Notes: generated by a model not told the origin, from the letters alone. Counted from the first letter of the stretch, positions 47,299 through 57,016 are shown. The stretch is 64,000 nucleotides of DNA from Bacillus sp. V3B (GCF_024494465.1 NZ_JAETXM010000009.1:1-64000), one strand, 5' to 3'. Numbers and translations are program-made.

Positions 47299-48654
47299 TT
47301 ACATTTTCGTCATTTTTAATCCATTTATTAATTCTGTTGTAGCATCATTTAGCTCTCTTAAATGACTGTCTATATTGCTTCTATTTCCACTATTTACGGC
47401 CTTTATGACCTCTTTTGAAAGAGTATGGACTTTTTTATGTGGTTCATACAAATTTACAACCATCTCATGAGAAGGATCTAAATTTCTCATATATTTTCCA
47501 AGAGTACACGTTATATGATCCTCGATACTATGTTCATCAAGTTGAACGAATCCACATACCGCATTATAGGCTTTCCATTTCCATAGTAAATGTTCTGCAG
47601 CCACAGGTACTAACATTTGATTTCCTTTGAAATCCTTAAAATAAGGGAGTGCCGTGCTTCTTGAATTTTCAGCCATTGTACTGATTGTATAAATTCCTTG
47701 GCCTGTTCGCATACACACTTCACTTAATTTCCCGGTCTGGTAGTTAATTTCATTTAATCTTGCTGTTACTTCTTGAGTGGTAGCAGACTGTTCTTCAACA
47801 TTGGCAGAGATACTTTCAAAAACTGAATTAATACCGTTTAAAGATCCTTCCATTTTATCCATTGATACAACTGCTTGATCAATGTGATTCTTCCCTTTAG
47901 AGAACACATCTACAGCTTCTGTGATGGCATGTTCAGAAATGCCAATTTCATCTCTTAAATTCTGTACTTTGTCTTTAATATAGTTGACAGATTTCTTTGT
48001 ATTCTCTGCGAGTTTTTTGATTTCATTAGCAACAACAGCAAATCCTCGGCCTGATTCACCTGATCTCGCCGCCTCAATGCTGGCGTTTAAAGATAATAAA
48101 TTCGTTTGTTCTGCCACGTCATTAATAATATTCACTAATGAATCAATTTCTTTTGTTCCTTCTACCACATTATGCATTTTATTTTGCACAACATGAATCT
48201 TTTCAAATGACTCATTAATATATTGAAATGAATCGTTGATGGTACCTATAGAATTTGTAGAGATAGTCACTGCTTCCTTCGTATTATTTAAAGTAGTTTG
48301 CACATAATGGGAGATTTCTTCAATTGAATGGCTCATTTCTTCACTACTGGCTGCTACTTCATCGACCGATTCTTTTTGTAAAGATATACTATCGACCATA
48401 TCTTTCACATAATCCATCCCTGTAACAAATTCGATCAAATCACTATTTAATAGAAATTGTTCCCGTACTTGAGAAGTTTTTAATTCTAGAAGTTTGTTAA
48501 TCATTTTTTCTACTTCATTATTTCCTGGTAAGTATGCTTCACCCGATATTCCAAAGTTTGCATTTGCTTCATAAATTCTTTCTAGTTCCTGTATTAATTG
48601 GCTTGTAAAAACTTCAACTTGATCCGATTCTCTCTTCTTCGTAAAATTAAACAT
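47299..48654 (-). CDS. Soluble methyl-accepting chemoreceptor with C-terminal CZB zinc domain
   Basis: A 451-residue protein without membrane segments. Residues 70-330 form the coiled-coil signalling domain with the conserved hairpin tip ([41 protein letters not shown]). The C-terminal 110 residues match a chemoreceptor zinc-binding (CZB) domain: HLLWKWK (His355), [11 protein letters not shown] (Cys383) and HKKVH (His406, His410). Soluble CZB receptors are linked to sensing of oxidants such as HOCl, or of zinc. The ligand here is unknown. It stands alone between island genes. Confidence 0.88.
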   Translation of the reverse strand: MFNFTKKRESDQVEVFTSQLIQELERIYEANANFGISGEAYLPGNNEVEKMINKLLELKTSQVREQFLLNSDLIEFVTGMDYVKDMVDSISLQKESVDEVAASSEEMSHSIEEISHYVQTTLNNTKEAVTISTNSIGTINDSFQYINESFEKIHVVQNKMHNVVEGTKEIDSLVNIINDVAEQTNLLSLNASIEAARSGESGRGFAVVANEIKKLAENTKKSVNYIKDKVQNLRDEIGISEHAITEAVDVFSKGKNHIDQAVVSMDKMEGSLNGINSVFESISANVEEQSATTQEVTARLNEINYQTGKLSEVCMRTGQGIYTISTMAENSRSTALPYFKDFKGNQMLVPVAAEHLLWKWKAYNAVCGFVQLDEHSIEDHITCTLGKYMRNLDPSHEMVVNLYEPHKKVHTLSKEVIKAVNSGNRSNIDSHLRELNDATTELINGLKMTKM

Positions 48655-48810
48655 AATTAGTTTCCTCCATTGTCAATTTAACAAGTTGGATTTATATAGT
48701 GTATGAATTTCTTCAAGCACGCTTTATAATGTCCCTCATAAAATATAAAAATAAGATCTCCTCAATAAAATAACGCTTACATTTATACTAAACTAATTAT
48801 TCCATTTTTA

Positions 48811-49095
48811 TCAAATTCGCCCCGCCGAATTTGCGCCCGGATTTTTATCACGCTTCAGAAAGCCACATCCTGTGGCTTTCGCCTGACTAGGACGTCCTGT
48901 CCGTCGTCGAGCTCGCTCGATCAATTACCTTTAAAAAATCGAAAGGCTCGCCGGAGGCTTAACTTCATTCAGTCGGGGTTTGAACCCCCACTGAATCAGA
49001 GAGCTTTTTGCATTCATCCCCCACTTACAGAAGTGGAGGACTTCTGTACCTGTCGCAAGCTTTCGGTACAAAAAGCATTTGCTGAATGAAGTTAA
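48811..49095 (+). repeat. Non-coding repeat family R2, copy B (285 bp)
   Basis: The same element as at 31784, with the internal segment GTGGCTTTCGCCTGACTAGG and an additional CTGTACCTGTCGCAAGCTTT insertion near its right end, absent from copies A and D. It starts after TTTTTAT and ends GTTAA. Apparent short ORFs inside, with MNAKSSLIQWGF, are not genes. Confidence 0.82.
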
Positions 49096-49146
49096 AACTT
49101 CATTTATGCGCATCATTCTCTGTCTATTAAACTTTGCTAGCTCACT

Positions 49147-49163
49147 CTTGTATACTAGCATAT
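49147..49163. promoter_or_regulatory. Candidate GntR operator, orphan between two R2 repeats
   Basis: CTTGTATACTAGCATAT, identical to the 59287 site except the last base. No gene start lies close downstream. The 181-bp segment between repeats B and C is probably a relic. Confidence 0.6.
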
Positions 49164-49198
49164 TGATTTGCGTTTGACTAGTTAAAAAAGATAGCGGT

Positions 49199-49246
49199 AA
49201 CACAATAAAGAAGTACACAATAAATCTTCCCTTCTTTATTGTGTTT
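49199..49246. terminator. Orphan terminator-type hairpin
   Basis: AACACAATAAAGAAG pairs perfectly with CTTCTTTATTGTGTT and is followed by TTATAG on the plus strand. It sits between repeats B and C without an adjoining gene. Confidence 0.65.
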
Positions 49247-49276
49247 TATAGTATAATGACTACTAATTAATGAATA

Positions 49277-49563
49277 TCAAATTCGCCCCTCCGAATTTGC
49301 GCCCGGATTTTTATCACGCTTCAGAAAGCCACATCCTGTGGCTTTCGCCTGACTAGGACGTCCTGTCCGTCGTCGAGCTCGCTCGATCAATTACCTTTAA
49401 AAAATCGAAAGGCTCGCCGGAGGCTTAACTTCATTCAGCCGGGTTTGAATCCCCACTGAATCAGAGAGCTTTTTGCATTCATCCCCCACTTACAGAAGTG
49501 GAGGACTTCTGTACCTGTCGCAAGCTTTCGGTACAAAAAAAAGCATTTGCTGAATGAAGTTAA
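49277..49563 (+). repeat. Non-coding repeat family R2, copy C (287 bp)
   Basis: Nearly identical to copy B, same orientation, 181 bp away, including the extra internal segments. A few differences are visible: CCCCTCCG for CCCCGCCG, and AGCCGGG for AGTCGGGG in the hairpin. It ends 70 bp before the ROK gene and so supplies part of its upstream region. Confidence 0.82.
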
Positions 49564-49570
49564 TCTATAT

Positions 49571-49584
49571 TGCAAACGCTATCA
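49571..49584 (+). promoter_or_regulatory. cre-like site upstream of ROK repressor 2
   Basis: TGCAAACGCTATCA, one mismatch to consensus, 50 bp upstream of the start codon and immediately after repeat C. Confidence 0.6.
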
Positions 49585-49633
49585 ATTCTAGTGTTTACAA
49601 TATAATTTTAAATAAGATATTGGGGGATAAACC

Positions 49634-50806
49634 TTGATTACTGGTGACAGTGCCTATATTAAAAAAATAAATAGAAGAATTATTTTAGAGAATATTATTA
49701 AACATGGAATGATCTCGCGTGCGGATCTATCAAAAATTACGAATCTCAATAAAGCAACCATTTCCGCACAGATAGCCGATCTATTAGAAGAAGAATTAGT
49801 TTGTGAAACTCAGCAAGTGAATCCTACAGTTGGCCGACGTCCGATCATGGTTTCCATTAATGCTCATGCGGGCTATGTCTTAGGAATTGATCTAAACTAC
49901 AAACAAATTGAATATAACCTGTCTGATTTACAAGGGAATCCTGTCCTCAATCATATCGAGCAGCTTCAAACAGATGAATACGAAGAAATTATTAATATAC
50001 TCATGACGCATATAAAAAAATATAATAAAATGTGCTTAGATACTCGTTTTGGTTTAGTGAATGTAGTCATCGGGGTGCACGGCACAGTAGATAAAAATGA
50101 AAGTGTTAATTTTGTGACGGAATATCAGTGGTACAATAAAAATTTGAAAGCGGATTTAAAAAAGAAACTTGATTTGAATATTCATATTGAAAATAACGCC
50201 AATTTATCAGCCTATGCTGAAAAAGTATACAAACATTATTCTTGCCAACATTTGATTTCCATAGAATTTTCACCAGGTGTTGGAGCAGGAATTATTGTAG
50301 ATGGTACAATTCAAAAGGGATACCATGGCTATGCGGGTGAGGTCGGGCATATGATCTTATATCCTCGTGGAAAGCCTTGTAAATGTGGGAACAAGGGTTG
50401 TTGGGGACTATACACTTCTACAAAAAGCTTCCTTTCAAAATTATCAAATCAGCTTAATCAAACGAATCTAACAATGAAAGATGTAAAAAAATTAATAAAT
50501 GAAGATGATGCTTTTATTCAAGATCACATTGATCCCTATATATTCGACTTATCGATCGGTCTAAATAACATCATTAATTCCTATAATCCAGAAACTTTAG
50601 TGTTAAATAGTGAAATTTTACAAATTACCCCTAATGCACTCGAAAAAATTAAACATTATTTATCTTCTTCAGTTAGTCATTATTGCAAAATCAGTCTCTC
50701 GAACTTTGGAAATAAAGCGACTATTATGGGTGCATGTGCATTAGCTATTCAACGGTTTTTAGAAGTTCCAGAACTTATTCTAACAAATCTTGAAGAAACG
50801 AACTAA
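49634..50806 (+). CDS. ROK-family (XylR-like) transcriptional repressor (2)
   Basis: A 390-residue close paralog of the gene at 40202, with the same helix-turn-helix (YIKKINRRIILENIIKHGMISRADLSKITNLNKATISAQIADLLEEEL), the zinc motif CKCGNKGCWGLYTS and the C-terminal ALAIQRFLEVPELIL. It starts at TTG 49634 with GGGGGAT upstream, aligned to the first paralog's ATG. Sensor differences (for instance EFSPGVGAGIIVDG against ILTSGIGAGIMING) suggest a different or relaxed sugar ligand. It may act on the same XylR-like operators. Confidence 0.88.
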   Translation: MITGDSAYIKKINRRIILENIIKHGMISRADLSKITNLNKATISAQIADLLEEELVCETQQVNPTVGRRPIMVSINAHAGYVLGIDLNYKQIEYNLSDLQGNPVLNHIEQLQTDEYEEIINILMTHIKKYNKMCLDTRFGLVNVVIGVHGTVDKNESVNFVTEYQWYNKNLKADLKKKLDLNIHIENNANLSAYAEKVYKHYSCQHLISIEFSPGVGAGIIVDGTIQKGYHGYAGEVGHMILYPRGKPCKCGNKGCWGLYTSTKSFLSKLSNQLNQTNLTMKDVKKLINEDDAFIQDHIDPYIFDLSIGLNNIINSYNPETLVLNSEILQITPNALEKIKHYLSSSVSHYCKISLSNFGNKATIMGACALAIQRFLEVPELILTNLEETN

Positions 50807-50847
50807 CGAAAAAAAGAAGCTGCATAGCAGCCTCTTTTTTTCGTTAG
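50803..50847. terminator. Bidirectional terminator between ROK repressor 2 and the GH3 gene
   Basis: CTAACGAAAAAAAG and CTTTTTTTCGTTAG form the outer stem, with GCTGC/GCAGC inside and small mismatches between. T runs occur on both strands. It sits between convergent stops at 50806 and 50877. Confidence 0.82.
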
Positions 50848-50876
50848 TTTTTTAGACCGTTCCGTTATCAGAGTCA

Positions 50877-52628
50877 TTAAAGTTTAGTTTGCCATTTATT
50901 ACACCAAACATTTTCGTTAGGTGTTCCTTTGAATTCTGATTCACCCATGATTTTATCAATTACTTTCTCAATCGTGATTTCAGAATCTTTGTATGCGTTA
51001 ATGTAGCATTTCACCATTGGTACATCCGTTAAATGTGTTGTAAAGTTTAACGATACGAACACAGTTGGCACTTCTTGTACATACCAAGGTACTTCATTTG
51101 ACATTGCTGTTTTCCATCTAATACGGTAGTTGTTTTCTGCACCGTATCCAACAATATCTGCAAAAATGAGAGCTGCATCTACTTCTTCACGATATTTTAA
51201 AGTAGGACCTTTAACACGACTATTCCCCTCGTTTACAGTCACTTCAAAGCCGCGACGTTCTAGTTCTGCAACAATGAACTTTAACGTTTTATCATTTGCT
51301 TCGTAAATACCGCCTACTTCACCTTCTAAGAAGTACAAACGAATACGTTTATGCGTTTCTGGACGAATTGGCAGTTGATCAAACGTATTCTTCACTAATG
51401 TAATCCCTTTATCAGCCGCTTGTTTTGCACGTTCGATATGATCGTCACAGCCAACTACTTTTAGATCTTCTTTTGTACGTAATAAAGTGCCTTCTTTTTG
51501 TGCTTTGTGTAAGCCAATCGTCGCTTTCAAACCTAAGATTCTTTCTAAGGCATCTTGAAGGCGCTCTTCTGTAATCACACCATTTTTATAACCGTTCATC
51601 ATGAATCCGTAATCTTCTTCAATATTGTTAAAGAACAAGAACATATCACAACCAGCGGCAATCGCTTGTGGTACATAGTCCTCACGGCGCATAGCTGAAG
51701 ACATCCCTAACATATGCGTAGCATCTGTTAAAACTAAACCGTTGAAGCCTAATTTCCCTTTTAATAGACCATTGATTAATTCTGGAGCTAGCGTTGCTGG
51801 TAAAATATCTTTATCTTCTAAACCTGGTACCAAGGCCTTTTGATATTCAGGTAAAGCAATATGTCCAGCCATCATGGAATGAACACCGTTATCAATATGG
51901 TTACGATATACTTGACCGAATGATTCTTCCCATTCGTCAACAGATAATTCGTTCACACCTAATACTAAATGCTGGTCGCGTTCTTCCGTACCATCACCAG
52001 GCCAATGTTTAATACATACACCGATATTGCTCTCTGTTAACCCTTTAATATAAGCATTGGTATGTTTAATAACCGTTTCTGCGTTTGTACCATAAGCGCG
52101 AGTATTAACGATTGTGTTTCTCCAGTTTTCCAAGATATCTACACATGGATCAAAATTCCAGTTAACACCGATTGCATGTTCTTCACGACCGCTGACATAG
52201 CCAGCATCAAATGATACTTGTTCATCTCCTGAAGCTTCACACATCGCAGCTGCAGCCACATATGTACCATCATTCATCGCACCGTTACCACCTGCATCAC
52301 AGTTTGCCGCAACTAACAATGGTATTTTTGAATCTTTTTGCAGGCTGTTAATAAGATCTTGAACCTGTTCTGAAGTTCCACCTTGATAACGTGCTCCACC
52401 AATGTGGAACTTTTCAAGAAGTTCTTTGTTTGTAAAATTATTTCCGCTAAACTTATCTTCACCAAAGAAGAATAAATTAATAAATAATTGACCAATCTTT
52501 TCTTCATCTGACATGCCAGAGATTGTATCTTTTACCCATTTAATATCTTCATCAGATAAGTTAAAGGGTTTTGCTTTTAGATCAACTTTTGGCATGGAAA
52601 TATTTTGTGCGATTTTTGGTTTCATCAT
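50877..52628 (-). CDS. Glycoside hydrolase family 3 enzyme (NagZ-like catalytic residues)
   Basis: A 583-residue GH3 enzyme without signal peptide. Barrel motifs: GVNWNFDPCVDI, NTRAYGTNAE, the KH(W/F)PG motif as CIKHWPGDGTEERDQH (Lys207-His208; Asp218 and His220 correspond to the His/Asp acid-base dyad of NagZ-type N-acetylhexosaminidases) and the nucleophile Asp302 in GLVLTDATHM. The C-terminal 200 residues form a second alpha/beta domain. Amino-sugar or beta-glycoside substrates are both possible. It is the last gene of a run from kdgA and lies 23 bp after the HAD gene. Confidence 0.87.
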   Translation of the reverse strand: MMKPKIAQNISMPKVDLKAKPFNLSDEDIKWVKDTISGMSDEEKIGQLFINLFFFGEDKFSGNNFTNKELLEKFHIGGARYQGGTSEQVQDLINSLQKDSKIPLLVAANCDAGGNGAMNDGTYVAAAAMCEASGDEQVSFDAGYVSGREEHAIGVNWNFDPCVDILENWRNTIVNTRAYGTNAETVIKHTNAYIKGLTESNIGVCIKHWPGDGTEERDQHLVLGVNELSVDEWEESFGQVYRNHIDNGVHSMMAGHIALPEYQKALVPGLEDKDILPATLAPELINGLLKGKLGFNGLVLTDATHMLGMSSAMRREDYVPQAIAAGCDMFLFFNNIEEDYGFMMNGYKNGVITEERLQDALERILGLKATIGLHKAQKEGTLLRTKEDLKVVGCDDHIERAKQAADKGITLVKNTFDQLPIRPETHKRIRLYFLEGEVGGIYEANDKTLKFIVAELERRGFEVTVNEGNSRVKGPTLKYREEVDAALIFADIVGYGAENNYRIRWKTAMSNEVPWYVQEVPTVFVSLNFTTHLTDVPMVKCYINAYKDSEITIEKVIDKIMGESEFKGTPNENVWCNKWQTKL

Positions 52629-52651
52629 TTCTATTTCTACCCCCGGCTAGC

Positions 52652-53494
52652 TTATTTCAAATTAGAATTAAATTCATCGATGAGTTGCTGTTGATACTCG
52701 CCTTTATAACTACCATCTAAAAATTTGCCTAAGGCTTCATTTTTAAAACGTTCCCATGAGAATTTTTCTTTTCCAACAAGAATTGGATAATAGAATACGC
52801 CATTCTTCACAGCTGCATCCAAGTCTCCAGGTGCATCTCCGACCATTAATACATGTGTATTGTCAAAATCAAACTTTTTCATTTCTTGGATACAATATGC
52901 TTTTGTTCCAGCTTCTTGACCAAGCATAACGTCAACATGCACAGCAAGTTCATGTCTTGTCCACTCATCCAAAACTGCCGCACCGTTTGCTGAAGAAACA
53001 ATGGCTACATTGGCAACATGATTAGCAGCCTCTAATCCTTCTTTAGCACCTTCAACTGGCTTGTCATTGCCAGCTAATTTCTCTTCAATCGCATGATTTA
53101 CTGCATGGCTCCATTCCAGTGCTTTCTTTAATTGCTCATCATTTGTTTCCGCAATTGCTCTCTCAAGAGATGGATTTGAAAGTTCATTTGTCGTTTCTGT
53201 CCATTTTTTAAAAGAAGAGATATCCGGCATTTCAATACCTTCTGCTTCAAGCGCTGCAAAAGTCTGAACAACCCCTTTAAAACGGTTAATTCCTCTAGTT
53301 TTGGTGTAAAGATTGATATCGTTCCATACTTCAAGGAAATGATCCTTGATATGATGAAGGTTCCAAACATTAACAGCTTCTGGACCAAATGCCTCTTCGT
53401 GTTTTACGTCCATCGTATCCATCGCGCAACCATCAGAGTCCACACAAACTAGAAAATCCTTTGTTTTTTGAAAATCCTCAATTTTATCTTTCAT
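52652..53494 (-). CDS. HAD-superfamily phosphatase-like hydrolase
   Basis: A 280-residue HAD hydrolase. Motif I is VCVDSDGCAMDTMD (nucleophile Asp19, Asp21), motif II is the VSSANGA region and motif IV is MVGDAPGDLDAA. The cap is inserted after motif I (about residues 30-160). Motif I has extra residues, DSDGCAMDTMD, unlike simple beta-phosphoglucomutases. It is probably a sugar-phosphate phosphatase. It sits between uxuB and the GH3 gene, separated from uxuB by a terminator, so its expression may be partly independent. Confidence 0.83.
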   Translation of the reverse strand: MKDKIEDFQKTKDFLVCVDSDGCAMDTMDVKHEEAFGPEAVNVWNLHHIKDHFLEVWNDINLYTKTRGINRFKGVVQTFAALEAEGIEMPDISSFKKWTETTNELSNPSLERAIAETNDEQLKKALEWSHAVNHAIEEKLAGNDKPVEGAKEGLEAANHVANVAIVSSANGAAVLDEWTRHELAVHVDVMLGQEAGTKAYCIQEMKKFDFDNTHVLMVGDAPGDLDAAVKNGVFYYPILVGKEKFSWERFKNEALGKFLDGSYKGEYQQQLIDEFNSNLK

Positions 53495-53581
53495 TTGTTA
53501 ACCTCCTCTTTCAAAGTTCTACTGTTAAAAAAAAAAACGGGATTCTATCCCAGGAATATATGTACATCCAAACATTAATTT

Positions 53582-53619
53582 AAGGCTGCCAGTTCAAATA
53601 ACAATGAACTAGCAACCTT
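53582..53619 (-). terminator. Terminator after uxuB
   Basis: AAGGtTGCtAGTTCA pairs with TGAACTgGCAgCCTT on the minus strand (two mismatches). The T run is short, so read-through into the HAD and GH3 genes is likely. Confidence 0.6.
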
Positions 53620-53645
53620 AATTTTATTTTTTTATCGAAGAGCGA

Positions 53646-54500
53646 TTAAACTCCAGCGTAAGAAGAGAATCCACCATCAATTGGTAGTACAACACCACTG
53701 ATAAAGCTAGCTGCTTTTTCATCAGCTAAGAACAAGATTGCTCCAACAAGTTCTTCTGGTTGTCCATATCTTTCCATCGGCGTGCTGTTAATGATTTTTT
53801 GCGCTCTTGCTGTGTAACTTCCATCTTCATTAAGCAATAATTTTTCGTTTTGCTTTGTTACTAGGAATCCAGGTGCAATCGCATTTACACGCACGCCTGT
53901 TTTTGACATGTACACAGCAAGCCATTGTGTAAAGTTGCTGATTGCTGCTTTTGCACCACTGTATGCTGGTATTTTTGTTAAAGGAGTGTAAGCATTCATT
54001 GAAGATACATTGATAATATTACATCCTTTTTTCTCAGTCATTCCTTTACCAAATACTTGTGAAGGAAGTAATGACCCTAAGAAGTTTAAGTCAAATACAA
54101 ACCCTACACTTTTTGGATCTAAATCAAAGAATGTTTTTAATTCCGGATTGTTCTTTACTGCTTCTGCATTATAATATTCATCATCTGTTGTACCTTTTGG
54201 ATTATTTCCTCCAGCACCGTTAAGAAGAATGTCACATGTACCAAGTTCTTTTTCAACAATGGCTCTAGCTGCTTCTAAACTTTCTTTATCAAGTACATTT
54301 GCTGCAATTCCAACTGCTTTTCCACCAGCTTCATTGATTTCTGCTGCTACTTTATCAGCTGGTTCTTGATGAAGATCGAGGATTGCTACTTTTGCTCCAC
54401 TTTCTGCTAGAGCTTTAGAAAAATAAGCTCCTAATACTCCGCCTCCGCCTGTTACAACTGCTACTTTTCCGTCTAAATTAGCTTTAAATGGTATTGTCAT
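53646..54500 (-). CDS. uxuB: UxuB-type fructuronate reductase (SDR family)
   Basis: A 284-residue short-chain dehydrogenase. NAD site VAVVTGGGGVLGAYFSKALAESG; catalytic Ser in INVSSMNAY and Tyr/Lys in AYSGAKAAISNF. This SDR-type D-mannonate oxidoreductase (YjmF-like) replaces the long-chain UxuB of E. coli in Bacillus. It interconverts D-fructuronate and D-mannonate. I start it at ATG 54500 (MTIPFKANLDGK), with GAGGAGG eight bases upstream; the longer frame from 54527 would place the ribosome site inside the gene. Next to uxuA, as expected. Confidence 0.9.
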   Translation of the reverse strand: MTIPFKANLDGKVAVVTGGGGVLGAYFSKALAESGAKVAILDLHQEPADKVAAEINEAGGKAVGIAANVLDKESLEAARAIVEKELGTCDILLNGAGGNNPKGTTDDEYYNAEAVKNNPELKTFFDLDPKSVGFVFDLNFLGSLLPSQVFGKGMTEKKGCNIINVSSMNAYTPLTKIPAYSGAKAAISNFTQWLAVYMSKTGVRVNAIAPGFLVTKQNEKLLLNEDGSYTARAQKIINSTPMERYGQPEELVGAILFLADEKAASFISGVVLPIDGGFSSYAGV

Positions 54501-54537
54501 TTTTATTTCCTCCTCGAAAGTGATCAAACTTTAGTTT

Positions 54538-55584
54538 CTATTTTTTATTCTTTACTTCTGCTTCCCATAAACCGTATAGGTAAGTTGCACCTAATGCACG
54601 ATCATATAAGCCATAGCCAGGTTTACCTGTTTCTCCCCAAATCATACGGCCGTGGTCTGGACGAATCGGTCCTGTATAATCAAAATCTGTAATTGCCTTA
54701 ATAACTGCATGCATATCGACAGAACCATACTCAGATACATGAGCAGACTCCTGGAAAGATTTTCCTCCCGTAAGCTTAATATTTCTTGCATGAACAAAGT
54801 TTACGCGACCCTTTTCAAGGAAATAACGAAGCATTTCAGGGAAATCATTATCAGGTTCAGCACCTAATGAACCACTGCACATTGTAAGTCCATTGTTTGG
54901 ACTGTCATATAAGTTAATGAATCTTTCAAGATTTTCTTTATTTGTAATAATACGTGGTAATCCAAAGATATCATATGGCGGATCATCCGGGTGGATCGCC
55001 ATTTTAACATTTGCTTCATCTGCTACAGGCATAATCTCTTTAATGAAATACGCTAAGTTTTCCCAAAGCTTTTCATGATCTACATTTTTGTAGTGATCAA
55101 ATAATGTTTTTAGATCTTCTTTGTTATAGCTACTATCCCAACCTGGAAGAGATAATTCACCAGATAACGGATCCATTTTTTTAATAACGTCTTCTTCAAA
55201 AATAAGAGCTGTTGAACCATCTGGAAGACGATATTCTAAATCAGAACGTGTCCAGTCAAATACAGGCATGAAGTTATAACATACAACTGGAATGCCCACT
55301 TTACCAAGGTTACGTAATGTTTCTTTATAATTTTCGATGTATTTATCACGAGTTGGTAAACCGATTTTAATATCCTCATGTACAGGAACACTTTCAATAA
55401 CTGAAATGTGTAAACCAGCCTCTTCAACCGCAGCTTTTAATTCTTCAATTTTATCTAATGGCCAAGCCTCTCCCACAGGGATATCATAAATAGCTGTAAC
55501 GATCCCTTTCATTCCTGGAATCTGACGAATATATTCCAGTGGAATTGAATCAGTTTTACCATACCAACGGAAACCCATTTCCAT
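54538..55584 (-). CDS. uxuA: UxuA, mannonate dehydratase
   Basis: A 348-residue enzyme with the family's start MEMGFRWYGKTDSIPLEYIRQIPGMKGIVTA, ANVKMAIHPDDPPYDIFGLPRI, NNGLTMCSGSLG and the end [14 protein letters not shown]. These contain the metal-binding His, Cys and Asp of UxuA. It dehydrates D-mannonate to 2-keto-3-deoxygluconate (KDG). It lies 16 bp after uxaC and 37 bp before uxuB. A truncated paralog lies at 58963. Confidence 0.96.
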   Translation of the reverse strand: MEMGFRWYGKTDSIPLEYIRQIPGMKGIVTAIYDIPVGEAWPLDKIEELKAAVEEAGLHISVIESVPVHEDIKIGLPTRDKYIENYKETLRNLGKVGIPVVCYNFMPVFDWTRSDLEYRLPDGSTALIFEEDVIKKMDPLSGELSLPGWDSSYNKEDLKTLFDHYKNVDHEKLWENLAYFIKEIMPVADEANVKMAIHPDDPPYDIFGLPRIITNKENLERFINLYDSPNNGLTMCSGSLGAEPDNDFPEMLRYFLEKGRVNFVHARNIKLTGGKSFQESAHVSEYGSVDMHAVIKAITDFDYTGPIRPDHGRMIWGETGKPGYGLYDRALGATYLYGLWEAEVKNKK

Positions 55585-55600
55585 AGTTTATTTCCTCCTT

Positions 55601-57016
55601 TTAGTTCACATCAATACTAAAATAGTTTTTTGCATTGTTATAACAAATATTCTCCACCATCATTTTCAGTAGCGCAGGATCATTTGGAATTTCTCCATCT
55701 TCTACCCATGTGCCGATTAAATTACATAGTATGCGGCGGAAATATTCGTGTCTGCTATATGAGATAAAGCTGCGTGAATCTGTCAGCATCCCAACAAAGT
55801 GCATCAATAAACCTTGATCGGCTAATGATGATAATTGGCGAATCATACCTGGTTTCGTATCATTAAACCACCAGCCTGATCCAAATTGAATTTTACCTGC
55901 TATGCCTGATCCTGCTTGGAAATTTTGGATCGTTGTACCAATCAAATCATTATAAATTGGATTTAAATTATAAAGAATGGTTTTTGGCAAGCTATCACCT
56001 TGTTCAAAAGCATCTAATAAGGCATTTAATGGTGCAGCTACTTCACCTTGGTCACTAATCGAATCAAACCCTGCATCAGGACCCAATTTTTTGAACATTT
56101 TCGTATTATTATTACGAATTGCTCCAAAATGGATTTGCATCGCCCACTCTCTCTCTTTATAAGCTTTTGCAAGAACGATTAGGATCGCTGTTTTGAATTT
56201 CTTTTCATCTTCTATACTCACTATTTCTCCGTTACGCCCAGCTTGGAAAATAGAATCTAATTCGCTGTTATCATATGTAGCAAACGGGATCTCAGATAAG
56301 CCATGGTCAGAAACTCGACAACCTTTTTCATGGAAATATTGAACTCTTCCTTCAAGAGCTTGTACATATTCTCCATAAGAAGAAAATGATGTATTGGTTA
56401 CTTTCTCAAGCTCTTTTACAAATGGAACGAAGGTTTCTTTATTAATTTCTAATCCTTTATCAGGACGAAATGTTGGAAGTACTCTAACATCGAAATCTGG
56501 TAGATTAGCGATTTGTTCATGATAATTAAGATCATCTGTTGGATCATCTGTTGTACAAATCACTTTTACATTGGAACGTTTGATTAAACCTTGTACAGAA
56601 TAATCATCTTGCTTCAATAATTCATTACATTGATTCCAAATTTTCTCAGATGTCTCTTCATTCAGTAATTCATCAACACTAAAGTAATTTTTTAACTCAA
56701 TATGTGTCCAATGATATAATGCATTTCCAAGTGTGTATGGAACGGTTTTCGCCCATGCAGCAAATTTATCTTTTGCACTTGCATCACCAGTAATATATTG
56801 CTCATCAATCCCGTGCGCTCTCATGGCTCTCCATTTATAATGATCACCTTCTAGCCAAAGCTCGGTGATATTGTTAAATTTTCTATTTTCCGCAATATCC
56901 TTTGGAGAGAGATGGCAATGATAATCGTAGATCGGCATGTTTTTTGCATATTGATGGTATAAATTGTGGGCCGTTTTACTTTGTAGAATAAAATTTTCAT
57001 GGATAAATGATCCCAT
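55601..57016 (-). CDS. uxaC: UxaC, glucuronate isomerase
   Basis: A 471-residue uronate isomerase (about 473 expected). Amidohydrolase-fold motifs: MPIYDYHCHLSPKDIAENRKF near the N terminus (metal-binding HxH), VICTTDDPTDDL and GWWFNDTKPGMIRQLS. It converts D-glucuronate to D-fructuronate (and galacturonate to tagaturonate). Upstream kdgK lies 60 bp away; downstream uxuA after 16 bp. GAAGGAAG is the ribosome site. Confidence 0.96.
   Translation of the reverse strand: MGSFIHENFILQSKTAHNLYHQYAKNMPIYDYHCHLSPKDIAENRKFNNITELWLEGDHYKWRAMRAHGIDEQYITGDASAKDKFAAWAKTVPYTLGNALYHWTHIELKNYFSVDELLNEETSEKIWNQCNELLKQDDYSVQGLIKRSNVKVICTTDDPTDDLNYHEQIANLPDFDVRVLPTFRPDKGLEINKETFVPFVKELEKVTNTSFSSYGEYVQALEGRVQYFHEKGCRVSDHGLSEIPFATYDNSELDSIFQAGRNGEIVSIEDEKKFKTAILIVLAKAYKEREWAMQIHFGAIRNNNTKMFKKLGPDAGFDSISDQGEVAAPLNALLDAFEQGDSLPKTILYNLNPIYNDLIGTTIQNFQAGSGIAGKIQFGSGWWFNDTKPGMIRQLSSLADQGLLMHFVGMLTDSRSFISYSRHEYFRRILCNLIGTWVEDGEIPNDPALLKMMVENICYNNAKNYFSIDVN

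Noticed and set aside
48766-48780. cre-like sequence upstream of the chemoreceptor gene
   Set aside because: TGTAAGCGTTATTT has two mismatches in the last two conserved positions and was left out.
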